From contig JBHGXS010000133.1 of assembly GCA_041920565.1 (NCBI GenBank), positions 6,753 to 70,752 of the forward strand: DNA of 64,000 nucleotides. The letters are read 5' to 3'. The notes beneath the pieces were generated by a model, which had not been told where the DNA came from, searched no databases, and worked only from the letters and a program-made list of their open reading frames with translations. Positions 50,225-60,700 of this stretch are shown here, in pieces. How positions within the stretch are numbered: position 1 is the stretch's first letter; every line of letters starts with the position of its first letter. Made by a program: the position numbers and the translations under genes. Origin of the DNA: JAGHKQ01 sp041920565 (GTDB taxonomy: Bacteria; Bacillota; Bacilli; Bacillales; Bacillaceae_G).

Positions 50225-51139
50225 TCAATTTTTGTTTGTCTGCAAATACGGAGGCAGCTCGTTCAATTGCTGCTTATCTTTTTCACGCTCTCTGCGAGCC
50301 CATCTGAAGAACACATATCCGATAACTGTGCCATACACAATCTCTTGGATGATTTTCATGATGATGCCGCCCGTCTGTTGGTCTTCCAAAACAGGCATCC
50401 AATTTAAAAAGTCAGGACCCGTAATATTTAAAGAAGAAAGGGTGCCGGATGGAACACAAAGCTCCATTGCCTTTGCCCACATCTGAGGGTCTGTATATGT
50501 TGCGTATAATGGCTGTCCAGAAAAGATAATAAGGGCACAGGCAGGAGTCAACAACATTCCGTTAGCAAATATATACCCGATTTTTTTAATATCGCTTAAT
50601 GTTTGATATTCAGGAAGCGGATTCAGTACTGGCCACCACATCATCAACGATGTAAAAAATAACACAAGCATATAAATGGAATGTAACGTTGCATCTGTTT
50701 TTACTACATCAAAAATCGCTGGTAAATGATATAAAGAAAATAATCCATTAAACACAAACAGCGCGATTAACGGTTTCCCCAATATTTTAAGCATTATTTG
50801 CATAAACTGTTTGCTTACAATCGTTTCTAACAACCAGATCGGCAAGCCTAAGATAAGAAGAGGCGGGACTACAAGAAAAAGTACAGCCATTTCTGTCATG
50901 TGAGCACTGAAAATAATATGCCCCAATAAATCTACCGGTCCGCCTTTCATAAAATACATGAGAACGATGCCTGCCACAAAATAAAATTGCTGCTTTTTGC
51001 TTACTTTCTCAGCATTGGGAAAACGACGGCGATACGGCCCAATGATTAGAAAGTATGCAACCAACACCGCGATCGTTGCCAACAAAAATATCGGGCTCCA
51101 TAAGGCTGAAAAACCGAATATCCAGAGATTGCTTAACAT
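50225..51139 (-). CDS. ctaG: Cytochrome c oxidase assembly factor CtaG
   Basis: Membrane protein of 304 aa with seven segments (caa3_CtaG family, unrelated to Cox11). Motifs: GHIIFSAHMTEMAVLFLVVPPLL and YHLPAIFDV, with conserved His residues possibly binding copper. B. subtilis CtaG is required for caa3 activity, probably copper delivery to CuB of CtaD. Followed by ctaM; 136 bases after ctaF. Confidence 0.93.
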   Translation of the reverse strand: MLSNLWIFGFSALWSPIFLLATIAVLVAYFLIIGPYRRRFPNAEKVSKKQQFYFVAGIVLMYFMKGGPVDLLGHIIFSAHMTEMAVLFLVVPPLLILGLPIWLLETIVSKQFMQIMLKILGKPLIALFVFNGLFSLYHLPAIFDVVKTDATLHSIYMLVLFFTSLMMWWPVLNPLPEYQTLSDIKKIGYIFANGMLLTPACALIIFSGQPLYATYTDPQMWAKAMELCVPSGTLSSLNITGPDFLNWMPVLEDQQTGGIIMKIIQEIVYGTVIGYVFFRWARREREKDKQQLNELPPYLQTNKN

Positions 51140-51274
51140 TCAAACACACTCCTTTTCGGAGAATAGTAGATTATTATCTTTGCATAATGATTATATAATA
51201 ATTCCGATTGTTCTTACAATAATGAAGTCATAGTAAAATGGGGATTGATTCTAGAATCAACCCCCAATACATAT

Positions 51275-51613
51275 TTATTGCCAAACAATTGTCATGAAAG
51301 CTAAAATTGTGATCAGTCCGACTGCTAAACCAGAGTATAAGAATAACGCCGGCGCTTCATGTCCCTTATGACTCATATGCATGAAGTAGTATAGCTGGAA
51401 AATAACTTGAACTACTGCAAGCAAAATGATGAAAGGCACTGTGAAAATCGGATCAATCGCATCTTTATAGGCAACTGCCGCAAATGCAATTAGCGTCAAG
51501 AAAATCATAAGAGCGAAAGAAACTACTTGGTGTTTCATTTCTTCTGCGCTTTTCTTTCTGCGATATGCAAGATCTACCTTTGGATTTCCTGTACTTGTTT
51601 GTTTTGCCGCCAT
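51275..51613 (-). CDS. ctaF: Cytochrome caa3 oxidase subunit IV
   Basis: 112 aa with three membrane segments (bacterial COX4 family). KHQ motif MKHQVVSFALMIFLTLIAFAAV and VQVIFQLYYFMHMSHKGH are signatures. Supports assembly of the CuB site. Three bases downstream of ctaE; last gene of ctaCDEF. Confidence 0.93.
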   Translation of the reverse strand: MAAKQTSTGNPKVDLAYRRKKSAEEMKHQVVSFALMIFLTLIAFAAVAYKDAIDPIFTVPFIILLAVVQVIFQLYYFMHMSHKGHEAPALFLYSGLAVGLITILAFMTIVWQ

Positions 51614-51616
51614 TGT

Positions 51617-52240
51617 TTATCCCACCATTCCCATTAAATATACTACAGTGAAAATAAACACCCAAACTACGTCAATAAAGTGCCAGTAAAGGCTGGCTAC
51701 ATAGAACTTTGGTGCATTGTAAAGATTGATTCCGCGCTTTGCATTACGAATTAAAAGCGTACTAATCCAGAGTAAACCGAACGTTACGTGCGCTCCGTGA
51801 CATCCTACAAGCGTATAGAACGCAGAACCAAACGCACTGCTTTTCATTGTATGCTTGAATTCATGCACATAATGATTGAATTCGTAAATTTCTAATCCTA
51901 AGAATCCTGCTCCTAAAAGCACTGTGATCCATAACCAAAGCTGCATTTGCTTATGGTTAAAGTTTTTCATGTGATACATTGCATATACGCTTGTTAAGCT
52001 GCTTGTTAAAAGGAGCATAGTAGCTAAGAATACAAGCGGCAATTCAAATAAATCTTGTGTCGTCGCTCCGCCGGCAGTAGAGTTTTTCAGTGAAAGATAT
52101 GTTCCAAACAGGGAGGCAAACAATACTGTTTCGCCTCCTAAGAATAACCAAAATCCGACGAATTTGTTTTTCCCTTCGAGGGTTGCTTTCTCAGGCTCTG
52201 CAGGGAATGTTTCAGCTGTTAATTTTTCTTCAGCGTGCAT
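51617..52240 (-). CDS. ctaE: Cytochrome caa3 oxidase subunit III
   Basis: 207 aa with five membrane segments, COX3 family. FWLFLGGETVLFASLFGTYL with the buried Glu, YEFNHYVHEF and GCHGAHVTFGLLWI and YWHFIDVVWVFIF are diagnostic. The ATG shares one base with the ctaD TAA stop (TAATG), so translation is coupled. Confidence 0.96.
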   Translation of the reverse strand: MHAEEKLTAETFPAEPEKATLEGKNKFVGFWLFLGGETVLFASLFGTYLSLKNSTAGGATTQDLFELPLVFLATMLLLTSSLTSVYAMYHMKNFNHKQMQLWLWITVLLGAGFLGLEIYEFNHYVHEFKHTMKSSAFGSAFYTLVGCHGAHVTFGLLWISTLLIRNAKRGINLYNAPKFYVASLYWHFIDVVWVFIFTVVYLMGMVG

Positions 52241-54093
52241 TATGCCTTAACCCCCTTATCCTCTAAATCTTCTTTGTGAATATGATAACCATGGTCATCA
52301 ATAATGGAACGTAACAACATAGAACCAAACGTAATAGCAAGTCCAATGATGGCCACTAATAGCCAAAGCTTTTCCTTTCCGCCTTCCATATACATCGCAC
52401 CGAACGCTGCGATGAACAATCCTAAGGAGATTGTAAACGGTAAGAAGGATGAATTCGGCATATGGATGTCGCCAACAGGTTCAGCCGGAGTGACTTCTTT
52501 CTTTCCTTCCATTTTTTCAATCCAAAGTGTATCTATGCCGCGAACGAATGGTAATTGCTTAAAGTTATATTCCGGAGTTGGAATTGGCAAGGACCATTCA
52601 AGCGTACGTCCATCCCACGGATCGCGTTGCACTTTTTTACCGGACACAGTTGTTTTCACAATGTTAATCAATAGCACAATCGTTCCCAATCCCATTAATG
52701 CAGCACCAACGGAACTGATTAAGTTTCCTGTTTCAAGTCCTTGTCCTGGAAGGTATGTAAAGTAACGGCGAGGCATACCCATTAAGCCAAGGAAGTGCTG
52801 GATGAAGAAGGTTAAATGGAAACCAATAAAGAACAATGCAAATGTAAGCTTTCCTAATTTTTCATCTAACATCTTGCCAAACATTAACGGCCACCAGTAA
52901 TGTGCACCTGCAAATAAACCGAAAACAACGCCGCCAACGATTACATAGTGGAAGTGCGCTACTACGAAATAGCTGTCATGGAACTGATAATCAGCAGGAG
53001 CTGCCGCGTTCATGATTCCTGTTACTCCACCCATTACGAAAGACGGGATGAAACCAACAGCCCAAATCATAGCTGTTGTAAAACGAAGGCTTCCGCCCCA
53101 CATTGTAAACAGCCAGTTAAAAATCTTAATGCCGGTCGGAACTGCGATAGCCATTGTAGATACTGCAAAAATAGCATTGGCAACCGGACCTAAACCTACA
53201 GTGAACATGTGGTGAGCCCATACCATGAACCCTAAGAAGCCGATTAACACTATCGCGAATACCATGGAAGAATATCCGAATAGTCGTTTCTTAGAGAATG
53301 TTGAAAAAATTTCAGAGAACATACCGAACACAGGAAGAATAAGGATGTATACTTCCGGGTGACCAAAGATCCAGAATAAATGCTCCCAAATAACTGTGTT
53401 GCCGCCAAGAGCCGGATTGAAGAATTGTGTTCCGAACAAGCGGTCAAACATTAATAATGCTAATCCTACCGTTAACGGAGGGAATGCAAATAAGATAAGT
53501 GCAGATGTAACGAATACAGACCAGGTAAACATCGGCATTCTCATATATGTCATACCAGGTGCACGCATATTAATAATCGTTACAAGAAAGTTAATACCAC
53601 CAATCAGAGTACCTATACCGGAAACCTGTAACCCTAAAATATAAAAATCAACGCCATGTCCTTTTGATGCAAGCGTTAAAGATGCATAGGAAGTCCATCC
53701 TGCATCTGGAGCACCGCCCAAGAACCAGCTTAAGTTTAAGAAAACGCCACCAAAAAAGAACAACCAGAATCCCAGTGCGTTAACAAACGGGAACGCAACG
53801 TCACGCGCACCGATTTGCAGCGGCATTACTGCGTTCATAAACGCAAAAACCAACGGCATGGCTGCCAAGAAAATCATAGTTGTACCGTGCATGGTAAGCA
53901 CTTGGTTGTAGGCATCCCCTACTAAGAAATCATTGTTCGGCTTAAATAATTGATAGCGGATAAACAACGCTTCAATCCCGCCGACTAAAAAGAAAAATCC
54001 CCCTGCGATTAAATAAAGAATCGCGATTTTCTTATGGTCTACTGTTGTCAAGTAGTCCCAAAGAACGCTTTTTTTCTTCGCTACAGAACTCAC
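52240..54093 (-). CDS. ctaD: Cytochrome caa3 oxidase subunit I
   Basis: Catalytic subunit with heme a, heme a3 and CuB, 617 aa, 13-14 membrane segments. CuB ligand motif WIFGHPEVYILILP with the cross-linked His-Tyr, VWAHHMFTVG and the heme ligands in HFHYVIVGG and AMPLV regions are present. GTG 54093 has GGGGAGG; the frame opens upstream without support. The C-terminal extension (ETHYH-like HIHKEDLEDKGVKA) is as usual for caa3. Confidence 0.97.
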   Translation of the reverse strand: MSSVAKKKSVLWDYLTTVDHKKIAILYLIAGGFFFLVGGIEALFIRYQLFKPNNDFLVGDAYNQVLTMHGTTMIFLAAMPLVFAFMNAVMPLQIGARDVAFPFVNALGFWLFFFGGVFLNLSWFLGGAPDAGWTSYASLTLASKGHGVDFYILGLQVSGIGTLIGGINFLVTIINMRAPGMTYMRMPMFTWSVFVTSALILFAFPPLTVGLALLMFDRLFGTQFFNPALGGNTVIWEHLFWIFGHPEVYILILPVFGMFSEIFSTFSKKRLFGYSSMVFAIVLIGFLGFMVWAHHMFTVGLGPVANAIFAVSTMAIAVPTGIKIFNWLFTMWGGSLRFTTAMIWAVGFIPSFVMGGVTGIMNAAAPADYQFHDSYFVVAHFHYVIVGGVVFGLFAGAHYWWPLMFGKMLDEKLGKLTFALFFIGFHLTFFIQHFLGLMGMPRRYFTYLPGQGLETGNLISSVGAALMGLGTIVLLINIVKTTVSGKKVQRDPWDGRTLEWSLPIPTPEYNFKQLPFVRGIDTLWIEKMEGKKEVTPAEPVGDIHMPNSSFLPFTISLGLFIAAFGAMYMEGGKEKLWLLVAIIGLAITFGSMLLRSIIDDHGYHIHKEDLEDKGVKA

Positions 54094-54126
54094 GATTTTA
54101 CCTCCCCTTCGTTTCAATCTCCCATA

Positions 54127-55173
54127 TTACTTTTGAACTTTCAGGCTCATCAAGTAATCAGATAATGCATCGATTTGCTCATCTGTTAAATTGCCGTAAG
54201 TACCCGTCATTTTGTTGCCCGGTTTTACGCTTTCAGGATTTTTCAACCATTTTTTCAAGTTTTCTTCGTTATGCTCTAATACACCGGCTACCATTTCACG
54301 GTCACCGAAGTTCGCTAAGTTGGGAGCGATACGCGCGGATGCCGGACGATTATCTCCTGCGTCAGCTGCGTGACAACCGATACAGCTCTTTTGGAAAATT
54401 TTCTCTCCCTCTTCTGCTGATGCAGATGCAACTGCAGGTTTGCCTTTTTGATCTTTCATGTCAGCGATCCAAGCTTTATATTCGCTCTCGTCAACCGCTT
54501 TCACTTTAAATTGCATTAATGCATGTGAAGGTCCACAGAACTCTGTACAGAATCCATTATAAGTGCCTGCTTTATCAGCCTTAATCCACATTTTGTTTAC
54601 GTTCTCTGTGTTTGTGTCCATCTTTCCTGCAAGAGATGGCACCCAGAAGGAGTGCTTAATATCAGCACCTTTTAAATTCAAGTATACTTTTTTGCCTGTA
54701 GGGATGACTAAGTCTTGAGAAGTAATTACTTTTTCGTTTGGATATTCAAATTCCCACCAATACAAGTTTGCAGTTACATTTACCACAAGCGTATCTTTAT
54801 CGATTTGCTTTTTCTCAATCGGCTTAACATCCGCAAGCTTGAATGTATATGTAACCGTTGGAACAGCTAAAATTAAAAGAAGCAAAATAGGAATAACTGT
54901 CCAAATAATTTCAAGCTTATGGTTTCCTTCCACTTGCTTTGGAATGAAGTTTTCTTGCCCTTTACGTTGACGGAAACGGATAATTACATAAAAGAAAATT
55001 ACCGTTACCACTACAACAACGAGCACCATAATTGCAGTGGATAAAATTAGTAAGTCATATTGCATTTTCGCTACTTCACCTTGTGGAATCAAAGTAGACT
55101 GAAAGTCTTTACCGCATCCCCCTAACAGTAAAGCTAGTAAGGAAACAAGCGAAAATAATCGCCAATGTTTCAT
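54127..55173 (-). CDS. ctaC: Cytochrome caa3 oxidase subunit II with fused cytochrome c
   Basis: Lipoprotein of 348 aa. Signal peptide with lipobox LLGG-C at residues 20-24; two membrane segments; CuA domain with the ligand set H...C(x3)C in GFCTEFCGPSHALMQFK; and a C-terminal cytochrome c domain with CIGCH (CXXCH) and Met-containing NKMTGTYG. The fusion identifies a cytochrome c (not quinol) oxidase of caa3 type. ATG 55173 preferred; a GTG at 55191 is in frame. Confidence 0.96.
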   Translation of the reverse strand: MKHWRLFSLVSLLALLLGGCGKDFQSTLIPQGEVAKMQYDLLILSTAIMVLVVVVVTVIFFYVIIRFRQRKGQENFIPKQVEGNHKLEIIWTVIPILLLLILAVPTVTYTFKLADVKPIEKKQIDKDTLVVNVTANLYWWEFEYPNEKVITSQDLVIPTGKKVYLNLKGADIKHSFWVPSLAGKMDTNTENVNKMWIKADKAGTYNGFCTEFCGPSHALMQFKVKAVDESEYKAWIADMKDQKGKPAVASASAEEGEKIFQKSCIGCHAADAGDNRPASARIAPNLANFGDREMVAGVLEHNEENLKKWLKNPESVKPGNKMTGTYGNLTDEQIDALSDYLMSLKVQK

Positions 55174-55308
55174 AAATGAATCAAACCCCACTTTCTTTGT
55201 TGATTAGATTTAGCTTTATAGAAACTAAAGTAAATCCCGGTTTCAAAATTTCTCCCTCTTGTAAATGCAAGATATTGCTTTGTCTACCGCTTAAGGTTTA
55301 TGTATGTT

Positions 55309-55336
55309 CCTCCGTCACCGGCTGCGGTGACGGAGG
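55309..55336. repeat. GC-rich perfect hairpin between ctaB and ctaC
   Basis: Arms CCTCCGTCACC (55309-55319) and GGTGACGGAGG (55326-55336) around a six-base loop, in the leader of ctaC and tail of ctaB. There is no T run after it on the minus strand, so simple termination is unlikely; RNA processing, stability or protein binding are alternatives. Confidence 0.7.
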
Positions 55337-55382
55337 GATTATCGCATATAGCGAATAGAGCAAAGTGAATCTATTTCACTCG

Positions 55383-56303
55383 CTAAAACAGCGTTACAAC
55401 AATCATCGCTACAAACATGATTGTCAAATAATTTAACGAGTAAACAAACATGCGTACAGACCATTTAATATCGTCTTTTGTACGAAAACCTGCCAGTCCA
55501 AGTACAAGCCATCCTATGTTCAATGCTGTTGCCAACACGACAAACACAGTTCCTAAAGAATGTAAATAGAAAGGAAGCGGCAGTAAACATGCTACCCAAA
55601 TGATGATTTGCCGCTTTGTCATTTCAAAGCCATGAACAACCGGCAGCATCGGAATGCCTGCTTTTCTATACTCTTCCACTCTCTTCATCGCTAACGCAAG
55701 GAAGTGAGGAATTTGCCAAATAAATATAATTAAAAACATCATCCAAGCTATGAAATGCAGCTCCGGATCAATCGCAGCCCATCCGATTAACGGAGGAACT
55801 GCTCCCGAAATGCTTCCTACCACTGTATTTAATGTGTATGCGCGCTTTGTCCATAAGGAATATAGCACTACATAGGTAAAAGCGCCAATAAATCCGATAA
55901 ATGCAGCCATCGGAGTTGTTAACAACAGTAATGCGAAACCGATCAATAATAGGAAAATGCCCAGCAACAAAACAAAGTTCCCTTTCACTTTCCCAGTGAC
56001 TGTCGGACGATTCTTCGTTCTTTCCATTAAGTGGTCAATGTCGCGGTCAATGTAGTTGTTTAAGCTGCAAGAACCTGCGATGATCAACGATGACCCCAAC
56101 ATTGTAAAGACCATTTTATCCAGGTTGTCCACGAAACTAAAACCGTTAAAATACATTGCCAACCAAAAACCTGTAAAGGTCGTTAAGGCATTGGAGTTTA
56201 CAATTCCGATTTTCGTAAGGGCAAAGATGTCTTTCAGCCAGCTTGTTTGCGGCATTTCATCAACTGTCGGTTGCTCACGCAATTGACTCGTTGCTTCACT
56301 CAT
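55383..56303 (-). CDS. ctaB: Protoheme IX farnesyltransferase (heme O synthase)
   Basis: Converts heme B to heme O by adding a farnesyl group, 306 aa, nine membrane segments (UbiA superfamily). Prenyl-diphosphate/Mg motif NNYIDRDIDHLMERTKNRP (residues about 87-105) and the second motif YTVRTKDDIKW-like segment FRTKDDIKWSV are visible. First gene of the minus-strand ctaBCDEF run, divergent from ctaA. Confidence 0.96.
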   Translation of the reverse strand: MSEATSQLREQPTVDEMPQTSWLKDIFALTKIGIVNSNALTTFTGFWLAMYFNGFSFVDNLDKMVFTMLGSSLIIAGSCSLNNYIDRDIDHLMERTKNRPTVTGKVKGNFVLLLGIFLLLIGFALLLLTTPMAAFIGFIGAFTYVVLYSLWTKRAYTLNTVVGSISGAVPPLIGWAAIDPELHFIAWMMFLIIFIWQIPHFLALAMKRVEEYRKAGIPMLPVVHGFEMTKRQIIIWVACLLPLPFYLHSLGTVFVVLATALNIGWLVLGLAGFRTKDDIKWSVRMFVYSLNYLTIMFVAMIVVTLF

Positions 56304-56820
56304 GTCCCTTCAATCCCCCTTCAAAATTCTATTTATGACGATGCAAGCGCTTTACTTCTTTTTTTAACCAAAAGGTTATTTAACAATAATGTTATAGTGG
56401 AAATGTTAGTTTCTCACTATAGGTATACATAGTTACTCGAATATATTAAAGCACATTTCGTGAAGAATTTGTGAAAAAATGTTGAACATTTTGTGTCTCT
56501 TTTTCATAAGATTAATTCTTCCACTGTCATCATACCACGTTTTCCCTTATTATGATAAAGTATTTTAAAAAAAAATGAACTTTTTTGCTTCCGCTTTGAA
56601 AGATTTTTTCTTTTTTAAACAAAAAAATTTCAAAAGTCTCCATTTGTTTTCGACAGGATTTCGTTCTTTTTTCGCCGTTTTTTTGCAAGCTTTGATTATT
56701 CTTTGATATTTTTAAAGTTTTTATATATCATAGTTATGTATTCCTTTAGAAAGTAATTGAGTAGGATTTCGTTCTTACCAAATTATCTCAATAAAATATA
56801 TAGAATTGAAGGCAGGTGCA
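56304..56820. other. Regulatory interval between ctaB and ctaA
   Basis: About 515 bases, very AT-rich with many T and A runs, between divergent ctaB and ctaA. In B. subtilis this region binds the ResD response regulator and carries both promoters. I see a SigA-type promoter for ctaA (56703-56731) and no credible gene. Confidence 0.65.
56703..56731 (+). promoter_or_regulatory. Candidate SigA promoter of ctaA
   Basis: TTGATA (56703-56708), 17-base spacer, TATCAT (56726-56731), about 90 bases ahead of the ctaA start. Confidence 0.5.
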
Positions 56821-57780
56821 ATGAAGTTGCCGCGTTATTTAAAGTGGTTGGCCGTTTTAACTTCTTTCGACTTATTGCTCGTTCTGCTCGGAGGGGCATT
56901 GGTTACAAAAACAGGATCGGGGCAAGGATGCGGAAAGTCATGGCCTTTATGTAACGGAAAGTTTCTTCCATGGCCGCTGTCTATGGAGACAATCATTGAG
57001 CTCAGCCATCGGCTTGTATCAGGTTCTGCGGGACTGTTGGTATTGCTTTTATGCATTTTAGCCTGGCGTAAAATTGGACATGTTCGCGAAACAAAATTCT
57101 TAGCAATCGTAGCTTTTCTATTTTTAGTGGCTCAAGCGTTGATCGGAGCTGCGGCAGTTGTATGGGGACAATCTCCTGTAGTGCTGGCAGCCCATTTCGG
57201 GATTTCATTAATCTCATTCGCTTCTGTATTGCTGCTCACACTGCTTATTTTTGAAGTGGATAAAAAGTTCGATGCAGATTCTGTGACCATTGATAAACGA
57301 ATGAAATTCCATATATACGGCATTACTATTTACAGCTATCTTGTCGTTTATACAGGAGCACTAGTTCGTCACAAACATGCCAGCTTAGCATGTCCGTCTT
57401 GGCCGATGTGCAGCAAATATAGCCCGTTTCCCACACAGCTGCATGAGTGGATTCAAATGGGACACCGTTTTGCAGCAGGATTGATTTTCATTTGGATTCT
57501 CTATGTAACAATACTTGCTGTACGTCATTATAAACAACAGCGCGTCGTATATTGGGGTTGGATTATTTCATTGGTTCTGATTTCTCTTCAAGTAATTGCC
57601 GGAGCGTTTGTTGTAATTACAGAATTAAACTTGGTTGTAGCTTTACTGCATTCGTTGTTTATTTCTTGTCTATTCGGTGTACTAAGTTACCTTGTTTTAT
57701 TAAGCACACGAGGGGCAAAGCAAACAGAAACGGTTTCCTCAACACAAAGAATCATAAAAGAAAAGCCTTCATTCCGATGA
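56821..57780 (+). CDS. ctaA: Heme A synthase
   Basis: Converts heme O to heme A by oxidising the C8 methyl group, 319 aa, eight membrane segments in two homologous halves. Both loop cysteine pairs (GCGKSWPLCNG and ACPSWPMC) and the heme-ligand histidines (IELSHRLVSG, WIQMGHRFAAG, ALLHSLF) are present. ATG 56821 fits known N termini; an upstream TTG is possible. Divergent from ctaB; ends at a shared terminator with pyc. Confidence 0.95.
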   Translation: MKLPRYLKWLAVLTSFDLLLVLLGGALVTKTGSGQGCGKSWPLCNGKFLPWPLSMETIIELSHRLVSGSAGLLVLLLCILAWRKIGHVRETKFLAIVAFLFLVAQALIGAAAVVWGQSPVVLAAHFGISLISFASVLLLTLLIFEVDKKFDADSVTIDKRMKFHIYGITIYSYLVVYTGALVRHKHASLACPSWPMCSKYSPFPTQLHEWIQMGHRFAAGLIFIWILYVTILAVRHYKQQRVVYWGWIISLVLISLQVIAGAFVVITELNLVVALLHSLFISCLFGVLSYLVLLSTRGAKQTETVSSTQRIIKEKPSFR

Positions 57781-57792
57781 ATGAAGGCTTTT
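57761..57792. terminator. Bidirectional terminator between ctaA and pyc
   Basis: Perfect 13-base arms AAAAGCCTTCATT / AATGAAGGCTTTT; it overlaps the ctaA stop codon. Confidence 0.92.
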
Positions 57793-57794
57793 TC

Positions 57795-60700
57795 TTACTT
57801 GCTCAGTTCAATTAATAAGTCTCCGGTTTGAATCGCGTCTCCGTCTTTCACATATACTTCTTTTACAACTCCCGAAAATGGTGCCTGTACCGTTGTTTCC
57901 ATCTTCATCGCTTCTGTAATTACAAGATGATCTCCTTTACGAACTTGTTCTCCGGGCTTAACAAGCAATTTAATAACAGTGCCCGGCATGGTTGCATTAA
58001 TGTGATTTGGATTGCCCTTATCCCCTTTGATACGCTGTGCGACAGAAGATTTGATGCTTTCATCTTTAATAATCACTTCACGCGGCTGGCCATTTAATTC
58101 GAAATATACAACGCGTGTTCCGTCCAGCTGCGGTTCACTGATGGAAACCAGCTTCACCATTAATGTTTTTCCACGTTCAATTTCTATTTCAATATCTTCC
58201 CCAAGTCTCATACCGTAGAAGAACGTCGGTGTATCAAGCACAGATACATTTCCATATGTATCGTAAATTTTTTGGTAATCCATAAAGACTTTTGGATACA
58301 GAACATGGGACAATAAGTCAAACATCGTCACTTGACGCTTCAGCTTATGGAATAATGTTTCCTGTAAATCTTTAAAATCTACCGGCTCTAACAATTCACC
58401 CGGGCGAACCGTGATCGGTTCTTTTCCTTTAAGAATAATGCGCTGCAATTCTTTCGGGAACCCTCCATGCGGCTGACCCAAATAACCTTCAAACAGCTCT
58501 ACGACAGAGTCAGGAAAGTCAAGCGTTTCCCCTCTTTCGTACACATCGTCTTCACTTAAGTTGTTTTGAACCATGAATAGCGCCATATCCCCTACAACTT
58601 TAGAAGAAGGCGTAACCTTTACGATGTCGCCGAACATATCGTTTACGCGTCGATACATCACTTTTACTTCATCAAAACGGTCACCAAGCCCTACCGCTTT
58701 TGCCTGCTGCTGAAGGTTGCTGTATTGGCCGCCCGGCATCTCATGCATGTATACTTCCGTATGAGGGGCATTCAGGCCGCTTTCAAAATGACTGTAATAT
58801 TTTCGAACGTCTTCCCAATAATGAGACAATTGTTCAAGAGCTTGCACGTTTACATCCGGCTGTCTGTCGTTTCCTTCCAATGCGTAGTACAATGTATTGG
58901 CGCTTGGCTGCGACGTTAATCCCGCCATGGAGCTAAGAGCTACGTCTACAATATCCACACCCGCTTCAATTGCTTTTGTATACGTCAAAATACCATTGCC
59001 GCTTGTATCATGCGTATGAAGATGGATTGGAATGGACACCGTTTCTTTTAAGGCGGATACTAAGTCGTAAGCAGCGTTTGGCTTTAGAAGACCTGCCATG
59101 TCTTTAATTCCTAAAATATGAGCTCCTGATGCTTCTAATTCCTTTGCAATGTTTTTATAATAGTCCAAATTGTATTTGCTGCGTGCCGGATCATTAATAT
59201 CACCTGTGTAGCAGATGGCAGCCTCTGCAATTTTACCTGTTTGACGCACTGCATCGATGGCTACACGCATGCCTTCCACCCAGTTTAAACTGTCAAAAAT
59301 GCGGAAGACGTCAATTCCCGCTTGAGCGGAAGATTCCACAAACTTTCTAATTACATTGTCCGGATAGTTTTTGTATCCTACTGCATTGGATGCACGAAGA
59401 AGCATTTGGAATAATACGTTCGGCATTTTTTCGCGCAATGTCAGTAATCGTTCCCATGGATCTTCCTTCAAGAAACGATAGGCAACATCAAAAGTTGCTC
59501 CGCCCCACATTTCCGACGAGAATAATTGCGGCAGCATTCGTGCTGTCGGCTCAGCGATTTGCTTCAAATCCTTCGTACGAATGCGTGTTGCCAGCAGGGA
59601 TTGATGCGCATCGCGGAATGTAGTATCTGTCAAAAGCACTTGCTTCTGTTCTTTGACCCACTTCACAAGGCCGTCCGCTCCTTGTTCGTCAAGAATTTGC
59701 TTTGTTCCGTTTGGAATGGGCTCTGAGTATTTTACTTTCGGGACACGTGGTTCCGGGAAAATCGGCTTGTCTCGCTTTCCGATTCCAGGGAACCCATTTA
59801 CGGTTACATTTCCGATATAAGTGAGCATCTTCGTGCCGCGGTCAAGCCGTTTTGGGAATACGAACAGCTCAGGTGAAGAGTCAATAAAAGACGTATCGTA
59901 CTCACCGGATAAAAACTTCGGATGCTTGACCACATTTTCCAAGAATGGAATATTGGTCTTAATTCCGCGAATACGAAACTCTTTCAAGTTACGCTCCATT
60001 TTTGCCGCAGCTTGTTCAAATATTAAAGCCCATGTTGTTACTTTTACTAATAAAGAATCGTAGTACGGTGTAATAACGGCTCCTTGGAAGCTGTTGCCCG
60101 TATCAAGACGAACACCGAAGCCGCCTCCGGAACGATATGCCATGATTTTACCAGTATCCGGCATAAAGTTATTTAACGGATCCTCTGTTGTCACACGGGA
60201 TTGAACGGCATATCCATGAGTTCGAATTTCCTCTTGCGGAGGAATCCCCACTTTATCGCTATGTAAACTATATCCGTCGGCAATCATGATTTGCGATTGT
60301 ACGATGTCAATCCCGGTAATCATCTCTGTGATTGTATGTTCAACCTGAACGCGAGGATTGACTTCAATAAAATAAAACTCGTCGCCAGTCACTAGAAATT
60401 CCACTGTTCCAGCGTTCACATAGTTTACGTTTTTCATCAATTTAACTGCCGCTTCGCAAATCTCATCACGCAATTGTTTTTTTAACGATACGCTCGGTGC
60501 CACTTCCACTACCTTTTGATGACGGCGCTGTACAGAACAGTCACGCTCATACAAATGAATGACATTGCCGTCATTGTCAGCCAAAATTTGCACCTCGATA
60601 TGCTTTGGATTTTCCACAAGCTTTTCTACATAGACTTCGTCATTTCCGAAGGCTGCTTTTGCTTCTGATTTTGCACGGTCGTACGCTTCGCTTAAAGCCG

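Noticed and set aside
55225..55260. Possible CcpA (cre) site TTGAAACCGGGATTT in the ctaC leader
   Set aside because: Only the left half matches the consensus; too weak to annotate without binding data.
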